64,000 nt of DNA from Eulemur rufifrons (GCF_041146395.1 NC_090990.1:41736001-41800000), one strand, 5' to 3'; positions 1 to 11,770 are shown, numbered from the stretch's first letter. Numbers and translations: made by a program. Notes: a model not told the origin generated them from the sequence alone.

Positions 1-84
1 GGGCTCTGAAATCCTTTCCTGCAGAGACATCCCATGACCCAGCTAGATCACACAGTAAATTCTGAGGCCACCCCTCCTTTCTCA

Positions 85-205
85 CCTTCATGTGCCAGAC
101 ATTGTGTTAGGCACAAGAATTAAAGGTGAGCAAGTAGGAAAAAAGTAATTAGATCTGGTTTCTTCCCACAAAGAACTTACTGTCTAATAGAGAAACAAAA
201 CATGC
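85..205 (-). repeat. L2 LINE fragment
   Basis: This reads like the reverse complement of the L2 3' end: a tgtgccag-cattgtgttaggcac block followed by an aacttactgtctaatag block. It is an old, diverged copy with no coding capacity. Confidence 0.6.
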
Positions 206-269
206 AGACAAGGATGTGGTTGAGCGAAGGAGACGTAGCAAGGGCTATGGAACCAGAGGAAATGGAGTT

Positions 270-450
270 TTAACCTGATTTTTTCATTTGCTAGCTGTGT
301 GACCTTGGGAATGGTGCTTCATTTCTCTGAGCCTCGGGGCTCTCACCTGAAACGAGAAGCTATAGGCACCCTCAGAGGAGTGTTATGTGGAATGAATTAG
401 GTAATGGACATAAGGCACCTAGCACAGTGCCTGTCATGTTCAGGCTCAGG
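270..450 (+). repeat. MIR SINE
   Basis: The MIR core ctagctgtgtgaccttggg is present at 291-309, followed by the 'ctctgagcct' block and the 3' 'cctagcacagtgcctg' end. It is an old tRNA-derived SINE. Confidence 0.8.
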
Positions 451-486
451 CAAAGGTGGTTTCCTCCTTAACCTCTGTACTGGGTC

Positions 487-999
487 AGTGTTCTCCAGAG
501 AAACAGAACCAGCAGATAGATGTGAGTGTGAATGCGAGTGTGTGTGTGTGTGTGTGTGTGTTATAAGGAACTGACTCACATGATTACAGAGGCTGAGACA
601 TCCCAAGATCTACACACCCAGCATACACAGGAAAGCCAATGGTGTGGTTCCAGTTAGAGTCTAATGGCCCAAAAAACAGGAGAGTCTGCGGTAAGTTCCA
701 GTCTGAAAGCCAGCTCTAGACCCAAGAAGAGCCAACTTTTCAGCTGGAAGCTGCAGGCAGGAAAAGATCAATGTTTCAGCTCATGCAGTCAGGCAGGAGT
801 CATCCCTCCATTGGGCCTTTCTGTTCTATTCGGGTCTTCACTGATTGGATTAGGCCCACCCAAGTTAGGGAGGGCAACCTGCTTTACTCAGTCTACCCAA
901 TCAAATGTTAATCTCACCCAGAAACATCCTCACAGACACACCCACAATAATGTTTAACCAAATGTCTGACCCATTCAAGTTTACACATAAAACATCACA
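487..999 (-). mobile_element. LTR-like interspersed repeat, copy 1
   Basis: The block opens with ttctccagagaaacagaacc, runs through a TG tract, contains the 'gattggattaggcccaccc' and 'aaatgttaatctcaccca' segments, and ends near tttacacataaaacatcaca. Read on the minus strand it would start TGTGATG and end at the ctggagaa side, which is LTR-like. A second copy in the same orientation lies at 33755-34150. I recognise the sequence as a common mammalian repeat but cannot name the family securely. Confidence 0.6.
539..561. repeat. (TG)n microsatellite
   Basis: About eleven uninterrupted TG units lie inside the repeat at 487-999, where related copies have an A/T- or G/T-rich stretch. Confidence 0.95.
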
Positions 1000-1460
<461 letters not shown>

Positions 1461-1650
1461 TGAGTCTTTTCTTTATAACTGCAGCTGCACCATCTCCCAA
1501 AAACCTGTCCCATTCTACAGGCATGTCTGGGTTTCAGTCTCCTTCACTCCTTGTCAGTCTCAGGTGTATCTCAAGATGTGACTCCTCACTTTCTACCTTG
1601 CATTGTAGTCCCAGTCTCAATTCTACTCATCTGTAGGATTCTTGGTGACA
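1461..1650. other. Non-repeat sequence
   Basis: No element, open frame or motif that I can support. Confidence 0.4.
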
Positions 1651-1725
1651 CTGTCCATGAGCAATGCAGGCTCAGTGCCTGACACATGGTAGAGGTTCAG
1701 GAAATATTGGTTGAGTGACTATGAA
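1650..1725 (+). repeat. L2 or MIR 3' end fragment
   Basis: It contains 'cagtgcctgacacatggtag' followed by 'aaatattggttgagtgac', the typical L2 3' terminal pattern. Confidence 0.6.
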
Positions 1726-1779
1726 ATCTAATCCAACCATTTCATGCAACAGATAAAGCAACTAAGGCTCAAGGCTTGT

Positions 1780-2135
1780 GTGTTTGTTCATTCAGCATCT
1801 GCTGAGCCTCTACTATGTTCTTCAAGAACCAATTAGTATAAATATGTAGAGATAGGAAGACATCATGTATGCTATTGAAAGCTCAGGTGGGCAGAAGGGA
1901 GGGAAATGAGAAAAAGGGAAGGCCTACTATGTGCAAGGCTATTTATGTACAACACTTCACCTTATATTCCCAATGTCCATTTGTTCATTCATTTATCCAA
2001 AAATATTTATTGAGCACTAACAGTTTCAGGACTTGTCCTAGGTTCCAGGGATGCTATGGTGAACAGTATAGAAGTAACTACCAACATAGAGTCTACATGT
2101 TAGTGGGAGACACAAACAGAAAAATAAAATAAAAC
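1780..2135 (-). repeat. L2 fragments, broken
   Basis: The clearest part is 1980-2135: 'ttcattcatttatccaaaaa', then 'tatttattgagcacta', a 'tgtcctaggttccaggga' block and 'acaaacagaaaaataaaat'. Weaker pieces lie at 1780-1860 and 1920-1975. The short 'ctatgtgcaaggc' piece could instead be MIR. Confidence 0.65.
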
Positions 2136-2149
2136 AAGTCAATTGTGAA

Positions 2150-2835
2150 AATGGCAATATTTGCAAAATGCAGTAGAATCAAGATAGAAAGAATATATAA
2201 TCTGCCTGGGAAAGTCAGGAAAAGTTTATTAGTATTTGTGCTGAGAAGAGTACGGGTTCTCTAATCAGATAGGGAGGGAATATTGTATATACAGGACACT
2301 GCATCTTAGGCCATGAAAACAGCCTGTACAAAGTTTTGACAACATGGAAGAACTTAAACAAATAAAAGGTTTTTTTTTTTTTTCCCCACGATGAAATCTC
2401 TTACAGTTTAATTTTGCCAAAAACGTTATATTAAAACATATGACCATAAACCATTGCACACCATAGTCTAGTTCTGATTTTTCATTTGACAGACAATTGG
2501 TTAAATTAACTCTCTTATGTGGCTGAAATTCAACAGCTTCTGACATTCATTCCTTAGAAAATGTGTCAGATTGGGCCACAACTGCTGGATCAGGGAGTGT
2601 TGGAGGGCAGGGGATATTCCTATACCACCACTATGTGTATCTTTGTGGCACTGTGGCTATTTGCCTAAACCAATCATTCTTACCTCTTTTGGATGAAATC
2701 CTGCTTCCAAGGATCACAGGCATGGAAAGCTATTGGAAAGCTGAGTTGCATGGAGGCTCAGGGCTGCCTCTTACTTGCTCTATTACCACAATTGAAATAG
2801 CTTCATTGAGCCTCCGTTTTCTCAATTAATAATTG
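2150..2835. other. Non-repeat sequence with a T14 tract
   Basis: No repeat family is recognised. A T-run lies at 2370-2383. Short open frames on both strands have no recognisable content. Confidence 0.4.
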
Positions 2836-2839
2836 TTCG

Positions 2840-3060
2840 TTTTTATGGAGGCCTTACTATATGCCAGGCAGCATACTGGGCACCTAACGTACATTCTCTC
2901 AGCTAATCTTTACTACAATCACGGGGCATGGGTGTAAGTGCTCAGATGCTTATTTTACAAATGTGGAAACTGAGGCCTGAGAGTGATAAACTGGTTTGTT
3001 CAGTCACACAGATACGATCAGAATGTGGTCTAGAGCTCAGCAAACTCAACTCCTCACTCT
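2840..3060 (-). repeat. MIR SINE
   Basis: Antisense MIR: 'ccttactatatgccaggcag', 'acaaatgtggaaactgagg', 'gttcagtcacacag', 'gtggtctagagct'. Confidence 0.75.
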
Positions 3061-3400
3061 CTATCAACTCCCTTCTGCTATTAGAGGTAAATACAATTCA
3101 ACTCCATAAAAAGGGAATGTGTTAAGATAAATTAGCATATCAAGCCTGACTCTGCTGTTCCTAGGCGTAAAATGATTCTTCGATTCTTCCTTCACCTACC
3201 ACAGGATAAAATCCCTTCTGCTTATATAGCATTTAACATCTTTTACAGCCTGGTTTCTTCTCACCCATGTGGCCTTAATGACATTTCTTCCCCTAGCTGC
3301 AATACTCCTTAGGTCCCCAAAACTGTAGATAATAGATTTGTAGTTGCTAAGTTTTCTAATCTGTAAAAATGAGAGTTTTGACAATGTACAGAAAGAGTTT
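3060..3400. other. Non-repeat sequence
   Basis: No element recognised. It bridges a MIR and an L1M block. Confidence 0.35.
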
Positions 3401-3404
3401 TTTT

Positions 3405-4486
3405 TGCCTAAAAGAAACTATGGAGATTTCTAATTCTGGCAAACATGGAGTAACAGGACCAAATTTATTCTCCTGCATGAAACAACTAAAAAACCAACCA
3501 AACAAAAAATCAATGGTTCCCAAGACATGGGACATTAGACAATGCAGGACTATGATTCCTGCAAGATGGACATAGCACAGGATGTGAGAAAACTACCAAG
3601 GCGGGGGAAGAACCAACTTGTTATGAGGAGAACACTCAATAAATGGCACTAACCCAGAGGATAAAATTAACAGATTAAAACAGTTTTTGTAACCGTATTC
3701 CATATCCTCAAGAAGCTAGAGAAAAGACTGAGCATGTTCAGTAGATACATGAAAAATGTAAAAAAAGACCCAAACTGAACTCCAACATTTGGGATGAAAA
3801 ATGAACTGTATGGGATTAATGGCAGATTCCACATTGCACAAGTGAGTGAATGTGAAGATTATCCAAAGTCAAACACAGAGAGAAGACTAAAAACCATAAT
3901 GAACAGATTATCACTAAGCTGTGGGAGAACACTATGTAGAGAATGAAAAGACAAACCACAGAAGGGAAGAAAATATTTTCAAATCACATATTTGATAAAT
4001 GATTTGTATCTATAATTTATAAAGAATTCTCAAAACTCTGTAAGAAAACAAACAACCAAATCTTAAATAGAGACATCAGATTTGAATGGACACTCTACAA
4101 ATAAAAACCACATAGATGACAAATAAACATGTGAAAAGATGCTTGCCATCATTAGTCATTAGAGAAATGCAAATTAAAACACAGAAAGATATGCTACTCA
4201 CCTATTAGAATATCAAAAATGTTAAAAGACTGACATACCAAGCACTGGTGAGGATATGGAGCAAGTAGAACTCTCATACGTTGCCAGTAGAAATACAAAA
4301 TGTTACCCATTTGGAAAACAGCTCGACAGCCTTTTAAAGTTAAGCACACACCTATCATGTGACCCGGCCATTCTACTCCCAGGAATTTAACCAAGAGAAC
4401 TGAAAGCATATTCCCCCCAAAAGACTAATGTTCCTGACAACTTTATTTGTAATATTCAAAATTCACAAACCCAAATGCTCATCAGC
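3405..4486 (+). mobile_element. L1M LINE, internally deleted (first part)
   Basis: The left half (3405-3950) resembles the 5' region of an old L1 or HAL1 ('gaaacaactaaaaaaccaac'). From about 3960 it reads as the end of ORF2: 'gagaaatgcaaattaaaaca', 'gtgaggatatggagcaa', 'tctactcccaggaattt'. Most of ORF1 and ORF2 is therefore missing. An Alu at 4501-4797 splits it, and it resumes at 4798. Confidence 0.75.
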
Positions 4487-4500
4487 AGGTGAATGAATAA

Positions 4501-4797
4501 TTTTTTTTTTTTTTTTTTTTTGAGACAGAGTCTCACTCTGTTGCCCTGGCTAGAGTGCAGTGGTGTCATCATAGCTCACTGCAACCTCAAACTCCTGGGC
4601 TCAAGCGATCCTCCTGCTTCAGCCTCCTGAGTAGCTGGGACTACAGACGCGCCATGACACCCAGCTAATTTCTATTTTTAATAGAGACGGGGTCTTGCTC
4701 TTGCTCAGGCTGGTCTCAAACTCCTGGCCTCAAGCAATCTTCCCACTTTGGCCTCCCAGAATGTTACTATTACAGACGTAAGCCACCATGCCTGGCC
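4501..4797 (-). mobile_element. Alu SINE, older, no linker insertion
   Basis: Antisense dimeric Alu inserted in the L1M. Its linker is the simple 'gctaatttctatttttaata' without the A/T-rich insertion, and it is more diverged than the copies at 1.1 and 22 kb. An aggtgaat duplication flanks it at 4487-4494 and 4798-4805. Confidence 0.93.
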
Positions 4798-5207
4798 AGG
4801 TGAATCAACAAATAAATACGGTATATCCTTACAATGAAATAGTACTCAGCAGTAAGAAGGAATGAGCTATTTATACATGAAATAACATGGTAAACCTCAA
4901 AATAATTATGCTAAGTTAAAAAAGGCAAAATTTAAAAAGAATACTATGTGATTTGTTTATGTAAAATGCTAGAAATGCAACTAATCTATGAGAAGAGAAA
5001 GCAGATCCATGGTTGCCTGGGGATGCGGATGGGGATGAGGGTGGCAGAAAAGCAGCAGAGAAGGACAGGAGAGGACCACCAAGGGGCATGAGGGAATGTG
5101 TGCGGGTGACGGATACACTCATGATCTTGACTATGCTGATGGCTTCATAGGTGCATACACACACTTATCAAATTGTATACTTTCAATATGTGCAGTTTAT
5201 TGTATGT
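4798..5207 (+). mobile_element. L1M LINE 3' end (second part)
   Basis: It continues the L1M after the Alu: 'aatagtactcagcagtaag', a 3' UTR block 'ggttgcctggggatg', 'catgatcttgactatgctga', and a terminal 'attgtatactttcaata'. Confidence 0.8.
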
Positions 5208-5389
5208 GAAGGAGGAAGAGGAGAAGCAAAAAGAGGAGATAAAACAGTAGCTATGACTTTGAGTCTCTTCTCCATCATTCAGAGGCAAACAAGCAGTATC
5301 TTCTGCTTCCTTAGTGCTCCCGGCTCCAGGATAAAACAGGAATAATAAAATAAAGTAAGGACATGACAAGGCAGTTGTGGAGAGCATTT

Positions 5390-5590
5390 ATTTGGCAAAC
5401 GCTCTTTCACTGCTTGCTGTTTGCAGGCTCTGTATGAAGGGCTTTGCTTTGCTGCTCTTGTTTAATCCTCACATCGGCTCTCTGAGGTAAGTACTAGTTT
5501 TATCCCCATTTCACAGATGAGGAAATAGAAGACCAGAAGGGTTAACTACCATGCCCAGGGTTATATAACAAGGCCAAAATTAAATAAATG
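5390..5590 (-). repeat. MIR SINE
   Basis: Antisense MIR with 'tttaatcctcacatcggctc', 'tatccccatttcacagatga' and 'ggaaatagaagaccagaag'. Confidence 0.75.
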
Positions 5591-5609
5591 AAGTTATGTA
5601 ACAGCATCT

Positions 5610-5675
5610 CTCAGGGCCTGGCACAGAGCAGGTATTCTGTAAATACTCCACTTGGTGTTATGTTGGTGAAGGTGA
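5610..5675 (+). repeat. L2 or MIR 3' end fragment
   Basis: It contains 'cagggcctggcacagagcag' followed by 'gtaaatactcca'. Confidence 0.5.
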
Positions 5676-5684
5676 CCTTGCCCA

Positions 5685-5850
5685 GTAATTAAGAACACAT
5701 TGAGGTCAGAGCAACTGGGTTCAAACCCACTTACCAGCTATTGGGCCTTGGGCTTGGGATCTCATCTCTCTGTGCTCAGTTCCTTCATCTGTAAAACAGG
5801 AATATTAATGCCTGACACGAAGGTTTATTGGAGTAAGGAGCAAAAGAATA
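5685..5850 (+). repeat. MIR SINE
   Basis: Sense MIR: 'gtaattaagaacaca', 'tgggttcaaacccactt', 'tccttcatctgtaaaacagg'. The tRNA-like head is recognisable but non-functional. Confidence 0.75.
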
Positions 5851-5909
5851 TGACACAATGGTTGATAGGTAATAAATTATCAAAATATGACAGTTATGGT
5901 GTTAGTTGA

Positions 5910-6355
5910 GTCTGAGCTTATGCAGTGTTTGTTGGCTGATTGATGAGGAAAAGCACATGGCAGCGTTGTATCATCCCTAACGTAATCCACTTGAGAACTC
6001 AGCTGAATGGCAGTTGCATTCTCATTTACTATTGCTACTCCGAGCAAGAAGGAGATCTGGCTTCCCAACAGAATCTGTCGTTTGTGTTCTAACCTAACAA
6101 ATTTGGGCCTCATCACTGATTCCTCTCTGGCCCTGCCCAGCCATCTCAGAAGCCCCTCAAGGCCCTGTGGGTTGATCTGAGGTCCCATTTCTCCTCCTGG
6201 ACAGCCCCCCATAAGCCAGTGCCTCTCTGTCCTCCATCTCTTCTCCTCTTGAACATCCTCATCCTACCTTGAGGCTCTTAAGCTCCCAGAAGAAATAGTT
6301 CAGAGCCATTTATGGGACCTTATCCTCTTTGGAATGGATAAAATTATTTAATAAC
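5910..6355. other. Mostly unassigned sequence
   Basis: No clear element. The piece 6095-6135 weakly resembles the L2 reverse-transcriptase end ('catcactgattcctctc'). Confidence 0.35.
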
Positions 6356-6359
6356 TTAT

Positions 6360-6575
6360 GTAATGGCTAAGAGCCCTGGCTTGGGGGCCACTAGGGTGGC
6401 TCTGAGTACCAGCCCTGTGACCTTGGACAAGTTATTTAATTCTCTTGGCCTTGATTTACACATCTGTTAAATGGCGATGATGATAGTGTCTATTCTGTGG
6501 GGTAATTTTGAAGGGTAAAAGAAAAAAAAAATGCATAAATCACTTAACACAGTCCTTGGATAAAAAGGAAGTTCT
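6360..6575 (+). repeat. MIR SINE
   Basis: Near full-length sense MIR: 'atggctaagagccctggctt', 'ctgtgaccttggacaagtta', 'catctgttaaatggcgatga'. Confidence 0.8.
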
Positions 6576-6579
6576 TACC

Positions 6580-6970
6580 AAATGTTTGCCATGTGTTTGG
6601 TTGTTATTATCACTATTGCATTTTTCAGCTTCCAGAGCCCTTTCACATTTGATGTGTTCTTGGACACAGCCTGGTGAGGGGCCAGGTTATTCCCGCCAGA
6701 GAGCTGAGGACCGCACTCTGGGAAGGGAAGTGGCTTTGCTCAGTTCACAGCTGGCAGAATCCTGAATCCTGATGCCACCGTGACTGCTACTGCTGCTGTT
6801 TTCATGTTCCTTCTAACACTCAGTCCTGCCATTCTATAGAGTGGGGAGACGTTGCTGTGAAGTCTTCGATTCACTTTAATTCGTTTCAACACACATGCAC
6901 TAAAGTTAGCTAAGTATTCATAAAAGAAGTAGCCCTTGAACAGAAAACATTTCTAGCAAAAGGCTTTCAT
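6580..6970. other. Non-repeat sequence
   Basis: No element or coding content recognised. Confidence 0.35.
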
Positions 6971-6974
6971 GCTA

Positions 6975-7150
6975 GAGTCACTGTCAGAATGGTTAAGTTC
7001 CCAGTCTCTGGAATGAGACCTGGCTTTAAATCAGCACTCTGCCCACTATCCATCCATGTAGTCCTAGGCAAGTCCCTTGATCAGTGTAAGTCCCAGTTTC
7101 CTCATACATAACATGGAGATAACAATATTACCTATCTCTTCTAGAGCAGA
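6975..7150 (+). repeat. MIR SINE
   Basis: Sense MIR: 'gaatggttaagttcccagtc', 'aggcaagtcccttgatcag', 'tttcctcatacataacatgg'. Confidence 0.75.
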
Positions 7151-7199
7151 TTGCATAATGCAGACACATAGAAATCCTGAACACTAACTAATGTTATAG

Positions 7200-7830
7200 T
7201 CTATTTTTTACCCTCTCATCGGTGCCTCCTGCTCTTGGGGTAAAGACCAAACTCCTTAATATGGCCTACAAAGCCTGAGCCTACCCCTGTGAACCTATTC
7301 ATCCTACCATTCCATTTTGCTCACTAAACACTGGGCACATTAAAGAGATGACTGTATAATTTCTCACCCAATGGGATGATTTAGGGAGGGCAGGAAGGCT
7401 CTATTCATGAGTACTCTGGGCTTAAATAGGGACTGTTTCCAGCAAAAAGGGCCATGTGGTCACACTACACATTGACCTTCTCTCCATTCTTGGTTTGTGC
7501 CAGACTCCTCTGAAACTTCATGCCTGCTGCCTTCCTTAAGCAAAACGCCCTTCCCCTCCCCTTCACGCCACAACCTATGACTCATCCTTCAAGCTTCACC
7601 TTCAATGACACTTTCAGCCCCAGGCCCTCAAGGTACCTTGTATTCCTTTCTTCTAATATTTCTCACAGCCTTTCTTTAAATAATTATCTTTCTATTGAGA
7701 TTACTTTATGACTCCCTCTCCCACTAGGCTGTAAGCTTCCTGACCATAGCACATGGCTGTCTTATTCATCACTATATCTGAAGTTTCTTGCAGTTACTAA
7801 ACGAAGGAAAAAAATGAATAAATAAAATTA
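7200..7830 (+). repeat. L2 LINE 3' region
   Basis: About 600 bp of sense L2: 'atggcctacaaagcctgagc', the 'cctcctgctcttggggtaaag' precursor, 'ccctcaaggtaccttgtatt', 'aggctgtaagcttcctgac' and an 'aatgaataaataaa' tail. A segment near 7340-7480 is less alignable. Confidence 0.75.
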
Positions 7831-7834
7831 TTAT

Positions 7835-8030
7835 TACATTTCACCTGCAGAATAACTCTGTAAGATGAAAAAAGTATTATCATTTCCATTTTATAGATGG
7901 AGAATTGGAAACAGAGAAGCTAAGCAACTGTTCCAAAGTCACGCAGTGAGTGAATCATTGAGTACCTGGGGACTCTGACCCAGAACAAGACTCCCAGCTC
8001 GGTGCGTGGTTTGCTACTCCATATTGGCTC
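7835..8030 (-). repeat. MIR SINE
   Basis: Antisense MIR: 'ccattttatagatggagaat', 'caaagtcacgcagtgagtg', 'gactcccagctcggtgcg'. Confidence 0.75.
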
Positions 8031-8034
8031 TTAA

Positions 8035-8600
8035 AACACTATCTCCATGTCTTCTGGATCTGAAAAACTCAACCTCTACGGCTAATAGCTAAGAAATGCA
8101 AGAGAAATTTCTCTGAACATAGGAAAGCCCTCTCTACCTCCTTTAGTGGGGGGTCTTCAGAAAGGAAGCTTACTTCAAGCAGATATAAGAAATAAACATT
8201 TTCACCAGGTTGAATGCAGCCTATTGCAGTGGTTATTTAGATTAAAACCCCAGGGCAGAGTCCGGGCTGACCTCATCTCTCTATGTGGCAGGAGAGTACC
8301 ACCAGCCTCAGCTCACACCGAGGACAAGCACATAAGGAAATAGTTCAGAATCCCAGTGCTCCAAGGCAGCCTTGATGACTGAAACTCGAGAGGCTTCCTG
8401 AACTTGGAAGAGAGGTCAGTCGACCAAATGCTCCATTGTCCACTGAAAGCTACACCCACTACAATTCCAGATAACTCAAAAAGAACACTCCAGTATTCCC
8501 AGCAGAGAGTATTATATTTTTCAAAGTGCTTCCATAAACAGCTTTGTCTTCCTTTTATCCCATCAACAACTAAATAAAGATACGAGAGCAAGTAATGCAG
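8035..8600. other. Non-repeat sequence
   Basis: No repeat family recognised. A 96-residue minus-strand frame at 8313-8603 has no recognisable content. Confidence 0.35.
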
Positions 8601-8604
8601 CAAA

Positions 8605-8815
8605 AATGGCTAAGATCATGGGATTTTGAGCCAGACAGGCTTGAATCCCATTTCTGGTACCTCCTAGCTGTGGGCCTTGAATAAGTCAATGAGCACCTAC
8701 GAACCTCAGTTTTCTCATCTATAAAATGAAGATTACTGTATTACATGCAAAGACATCATGGAGTCCATCAAGTGACACATGTAAAATGCCTGACTCACAT
8801 GCTGAATATTAATTC
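8605..8815 (+). repeat. MIR SINE
   Basis: Sense MIR: 'ggctaagatcatgggatttt', 'aggcttgaatcccatttctg', 'ctcatctataaaatgaag'. Confidence 0.8.
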
Positions 8816-9020
8816 CATATCAATCGTCCTTAAGTCAGGATTTCTGGATTCCATTTCACTGAATTGGATTTCTTTATAGCGAGTCCTGCCAGTAAACATC
8901 CTCCTCCTCAGCTGAACTCCATAGCTAAACAGCAGGCTGAGTAAATATTTGTGTCGTGAATCAATAAACCAGTGAACTTTTGTCCTGTCATGGCACCGAG
9001 AAACCTTTCCCACTCTCCTG

Positions 9021-9460
9021 GTTCAGGGCCTAAGCGCTTCTGGAATAACAAGCTGTCGTGGATTGATGAATCACAAACCAGCCGACTTACAATGCCTTCC
9101 GCAGGCGCAATCAGGTTTAAAGAAAAATCCTTCAGGGCTCACGGATGGGGGGAAGGAGAGCGAGGCTGGGTCCTGACGAATCCCACACACGGCTGACAAG
9201 AGTGAATGGCAGCCTCGTCAAATGGGTCGTTGGCGAGGCACTCGGGGAGTTCCTGCTTACCAGCCTCTCCAGACCGTCTGTCTGTCCGCGCCCACCCCGC
9301 CTCTGACTGGGGAGGTCTGAGTCAGGCGACCAGGGGATCCCGCTGATTGGAGTCAGCCCACCGAGCTGTCAGCTGGGGAGAGGGGGTATTGAATTCATCA
9401 GTCTTGCTGACAGGGGGCGTGGGGTGAGGGAAGGAGCTCCCAGGGTGCAGGGGAAAACTC
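9021..9460. promoter_or_regulatory. Candidate regulatory patch, CpG-rich, non-repeat
   Basis: This block matches no repeat I know. Counting by hand, 9021-9350 holds 19 CpG in about 330 bp at roughly 56% GC, an observed/expected ratio near 0.7, while the non-Alu sequence around it is CpG-poor. Sequence matches include AP-1 TGAGTCA (9318-9324), an inverted CCAAT (ATTGG, 9346-9350), an E-box CAGCTG (9370-9375), TGACAG (9408-9413) overlapping a CTCF-like core CAGGGGGCG (9411-9419), and a run of G-tracts (9413-9454) that could form a G-quadruplex. An enhancer, an insulator or an unannotated distal promoter would all fit. Sequence alone cannot show activity, and no TATA box or transcript evidence is visible. 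Confidence 0.4.
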
Positions 9461-9734
9461 GGTGTTGGGCAAAAGCTGCAAAGAACTGGTTTGGCCTTGG
9501 GCACGGTGACCCTGTGAGCCAAATTAATGACCCACAGATTCCCATTTTTTGTTTCAAAGTGTACTAAGATGATGGACCGTAAATGTTAACCCTTGGTCCT
9601 CACTTAAACAGTCTACGAAAAGCAGTAAACAATTTATTAGTTTTTTTAGTGTTTTTATGTATCTTTAAAGTTATACAACAGTTTGTATTTCAATAATTGG
9701 ACATGCTGTTACGATCTGAGAAGGGAGCAAGAAA

Positions 9735-9980
9735 TTGGAATTTATTAAACACCTATTTTGTGCCATGTGTATGCATGTGTACCTGTCATTTCATTCATTT
9801 CTCTGAGAGGCGTGGTTAAGTACTTCCCAAATTATAGATAAGGAAACAGGGAAAGACAGGTGACTAACTTCAGAGTCACCCCACAAGAGAGTGACAGAAC
9901 CAGAATTTCAACTGGAAGCTGTGCAACTCTACAGTGCAATCAGTCCATGCTCTGCCCACTCAGCCTCTGCTCCAAGAATC
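9735..9980 (-). repeat. MIR SINE
   Basis: Antisense MIR: 'tttattaaacacctattttg', 'ttatagataaggaaacagg', 'aaccagaatttcaactgg', 'tctgcccactcagcctctgc'. Confidence 0.75.
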
Positions 9981-9984
9981 AGTA

Positions 9985-10465
9985 ACAGGAGAAGGTTTGG
10001 CCCATCGCTCACCTGTGGATAATCTGTGTCTGTGTTCCACCGGTTAAGTTTTAAAGTGAATTGTTTCTCCCAACAGAGTCCTGTCTAAATCTTCAAGTCA
10101 AGTGTCTTCAGTCCTCCGTGTCCTGAGGAGCTCCAGTCCCGCTGGTCCCTGTAAGGGTCCCTCCTACCACCTACTCCAGGCCTGATCCCTCCAGGAGCCA
10201 TCAAGATGCCTTTTTCCAGACTCTCAGAGCCACACAGACCTGGAGGTTCTCCTTTGTCAGGTTGCTGAGGCTGTCCTAGTAAGCATGGATGGTAGGGGGG
10301 AGGAGAGTTTGACAATTGTCACAGGGAGTTGGGCCAAAGACCCCCTTGGCTATGATGCTCTGTAATTCTGTGAACTGAAGGGTCTCCTCTGATTTAGAGT
10401 TTGTATCTTGTACTTCTGCTCTCTCAGGTCAGCTTCCATGTCCAAGGCTTACATGCCAGCTCTAG
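9985..10465. other. Non-repeat sequence
   Basis: No element recognised. It includes a GC-richer part at 10110-10290 without a promoter-like CpG density. Confidence 0.35.
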
Positions 10466-10469
10466 TGCT

Positions 10470-10690
10470 TGCAGGTTAATGATACTGAATCACAGATTTG
10501 GAAGGGACTTTAAGGCTGTCGAGTCCAATCTACTATTCAATAGTTGGATCTCATCTACCATATCCCTGCCAAGTGGTTTATCCTCTGCTTACCCCTCTCC
10601 AGCAATGAGGAGCTCATTACCTCATTCCTTCTCGGGATAATGTGGCTGTTGGAAACTTCTTCCTTCCCTTCAGGTTGTTTCAGGCAAAGA
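10470..10690 (+). repeat. L3/CR1-type LINE fragment
   Basis: The pattern 'cacagatttggaagggactt', then 'gtccaatctact', 'caatgaggagctcattacct' and 'ttggaaacttcttccttcc' is that of the old L3/CR1 LINE 3' end. Confidence 0.65.
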
Positions 10691-10734
10691 GGATAATAAG
10701 AGCAAAGGCATGGAAGAGAAAACAGCCTGTGTCG

Positions 10735-10970
10735 TTCAATGAGAATTTAGAACCAGGAAACTAGAGTTCAAGTCCCACGCCACGTACTTCTTAGCTGGTG
10801 AACTTGGACAGCTAAGTTAACTTCTGTGGACTTGAATATTTCTTTCCTTAGCTATAAAGTAGTAACACCTGCCCTAACTATCCCCATGGACCTGCAGTGA
10901 GGATCAAATGAGATTATATATAGTTACTTTCACAGAGAAAAAGATTGTGTGCCTTGACAATAGGATAATT
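10735..10970 (+). repeat. MIR SINE
   Basis: Sense MIR: 'tagagttcaagtcccacgcc', 'cttggacagctaagttaac', 'cagtgaggatcaaatgagat'. Confidence 0.75.
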
Positions 10971-10974
10971 ATTA

Positions 10975-11615
10975 CCACTGATAGTCTCTTATGCAATTTT
11001 TCCCACTTTAAACAACAAAGGAACCAGGAAACAAAGTAGTTGTCTTTTGTTTTGTTTTGTTACTATCTGCAAGGCAGGAGGTTTGACACTGGCCATAAGA
11101 TTCAGAGGTAGCCCTTGCCCAAGTTTTGCCATTTAGTGTCCCCCAAATATTTCCAGCCTACACCATGGAATGTTTTTTCACTCACCCCCAAATCCCCTTC
11201 CTGATTCAAGCATATTCTCTGGGCCTCCTTGAGGAAAACAAAGCTGACACTCGTGCAGATTTTCACTGAGGTTGCCTTGGGCTTGCACTGACAGAAACAG
11301 ATGTCAATAGGGTGAAACCGACAAATGAATTTTGCCCGATGACCTATGCCAGACATGGATAGAAGTCTCCAGAAGAAACAAGGAGGGGGAGAAAAGATTA
11401 TGGCCTTTCCCTGCTGTGCCACAACCTGTTCTGACTTTTCCCAGATTATTTATCAACCATAGGCCCCCAAACTGTCTATCCCATGAGACCTTTCTGAAAC
11501 AACAGCCCCAGTTTCTCCAGACTTGAAGACCTCTGAACAACTGTGGCTATCACCCTTTGGGAGAGACCCGCTTGACCATTTCAAATGCAACAGTTCTTGA
11601 TCTAGATGATATGTC
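10975..11615. other. Non-repeat sequence
   Basis: No element recognised. Overlapping short frames on both strands (11102-11540) have no recognisable protein content. Confidence 0.35.
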
Positions 11616-11619
11616 GTTA

Positions 11620-11770
11620 AATTTTCAAATTAATCCAATGTGGCAAGTTTTATCATTCCCATTATTTAGATGTGGAAAGTGAAGCTGAGAGAGGTAAAAG
11701 TGTTTATTCACGCTCACGAGGATAGCAGAACCAAAAGTAAAACTAAGGTCTTTTGACTTTAAAATAAAAA
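11620..11770 (-). repeat. MIR SINE fragment
   Basis: Antisense MIR core: 'cccattatttagatgtggaa', 'gaagctgagagaggtaaaag', 'gcagaaccaaaag'. Confidence 0.65.

Noticed and set aside
5685..5850. tRNA-like head in this and other MIR copies
   Set aside because: MIR derives from tRNA, but the cloverleaf pairing is lost, so these are not tRNA genes.
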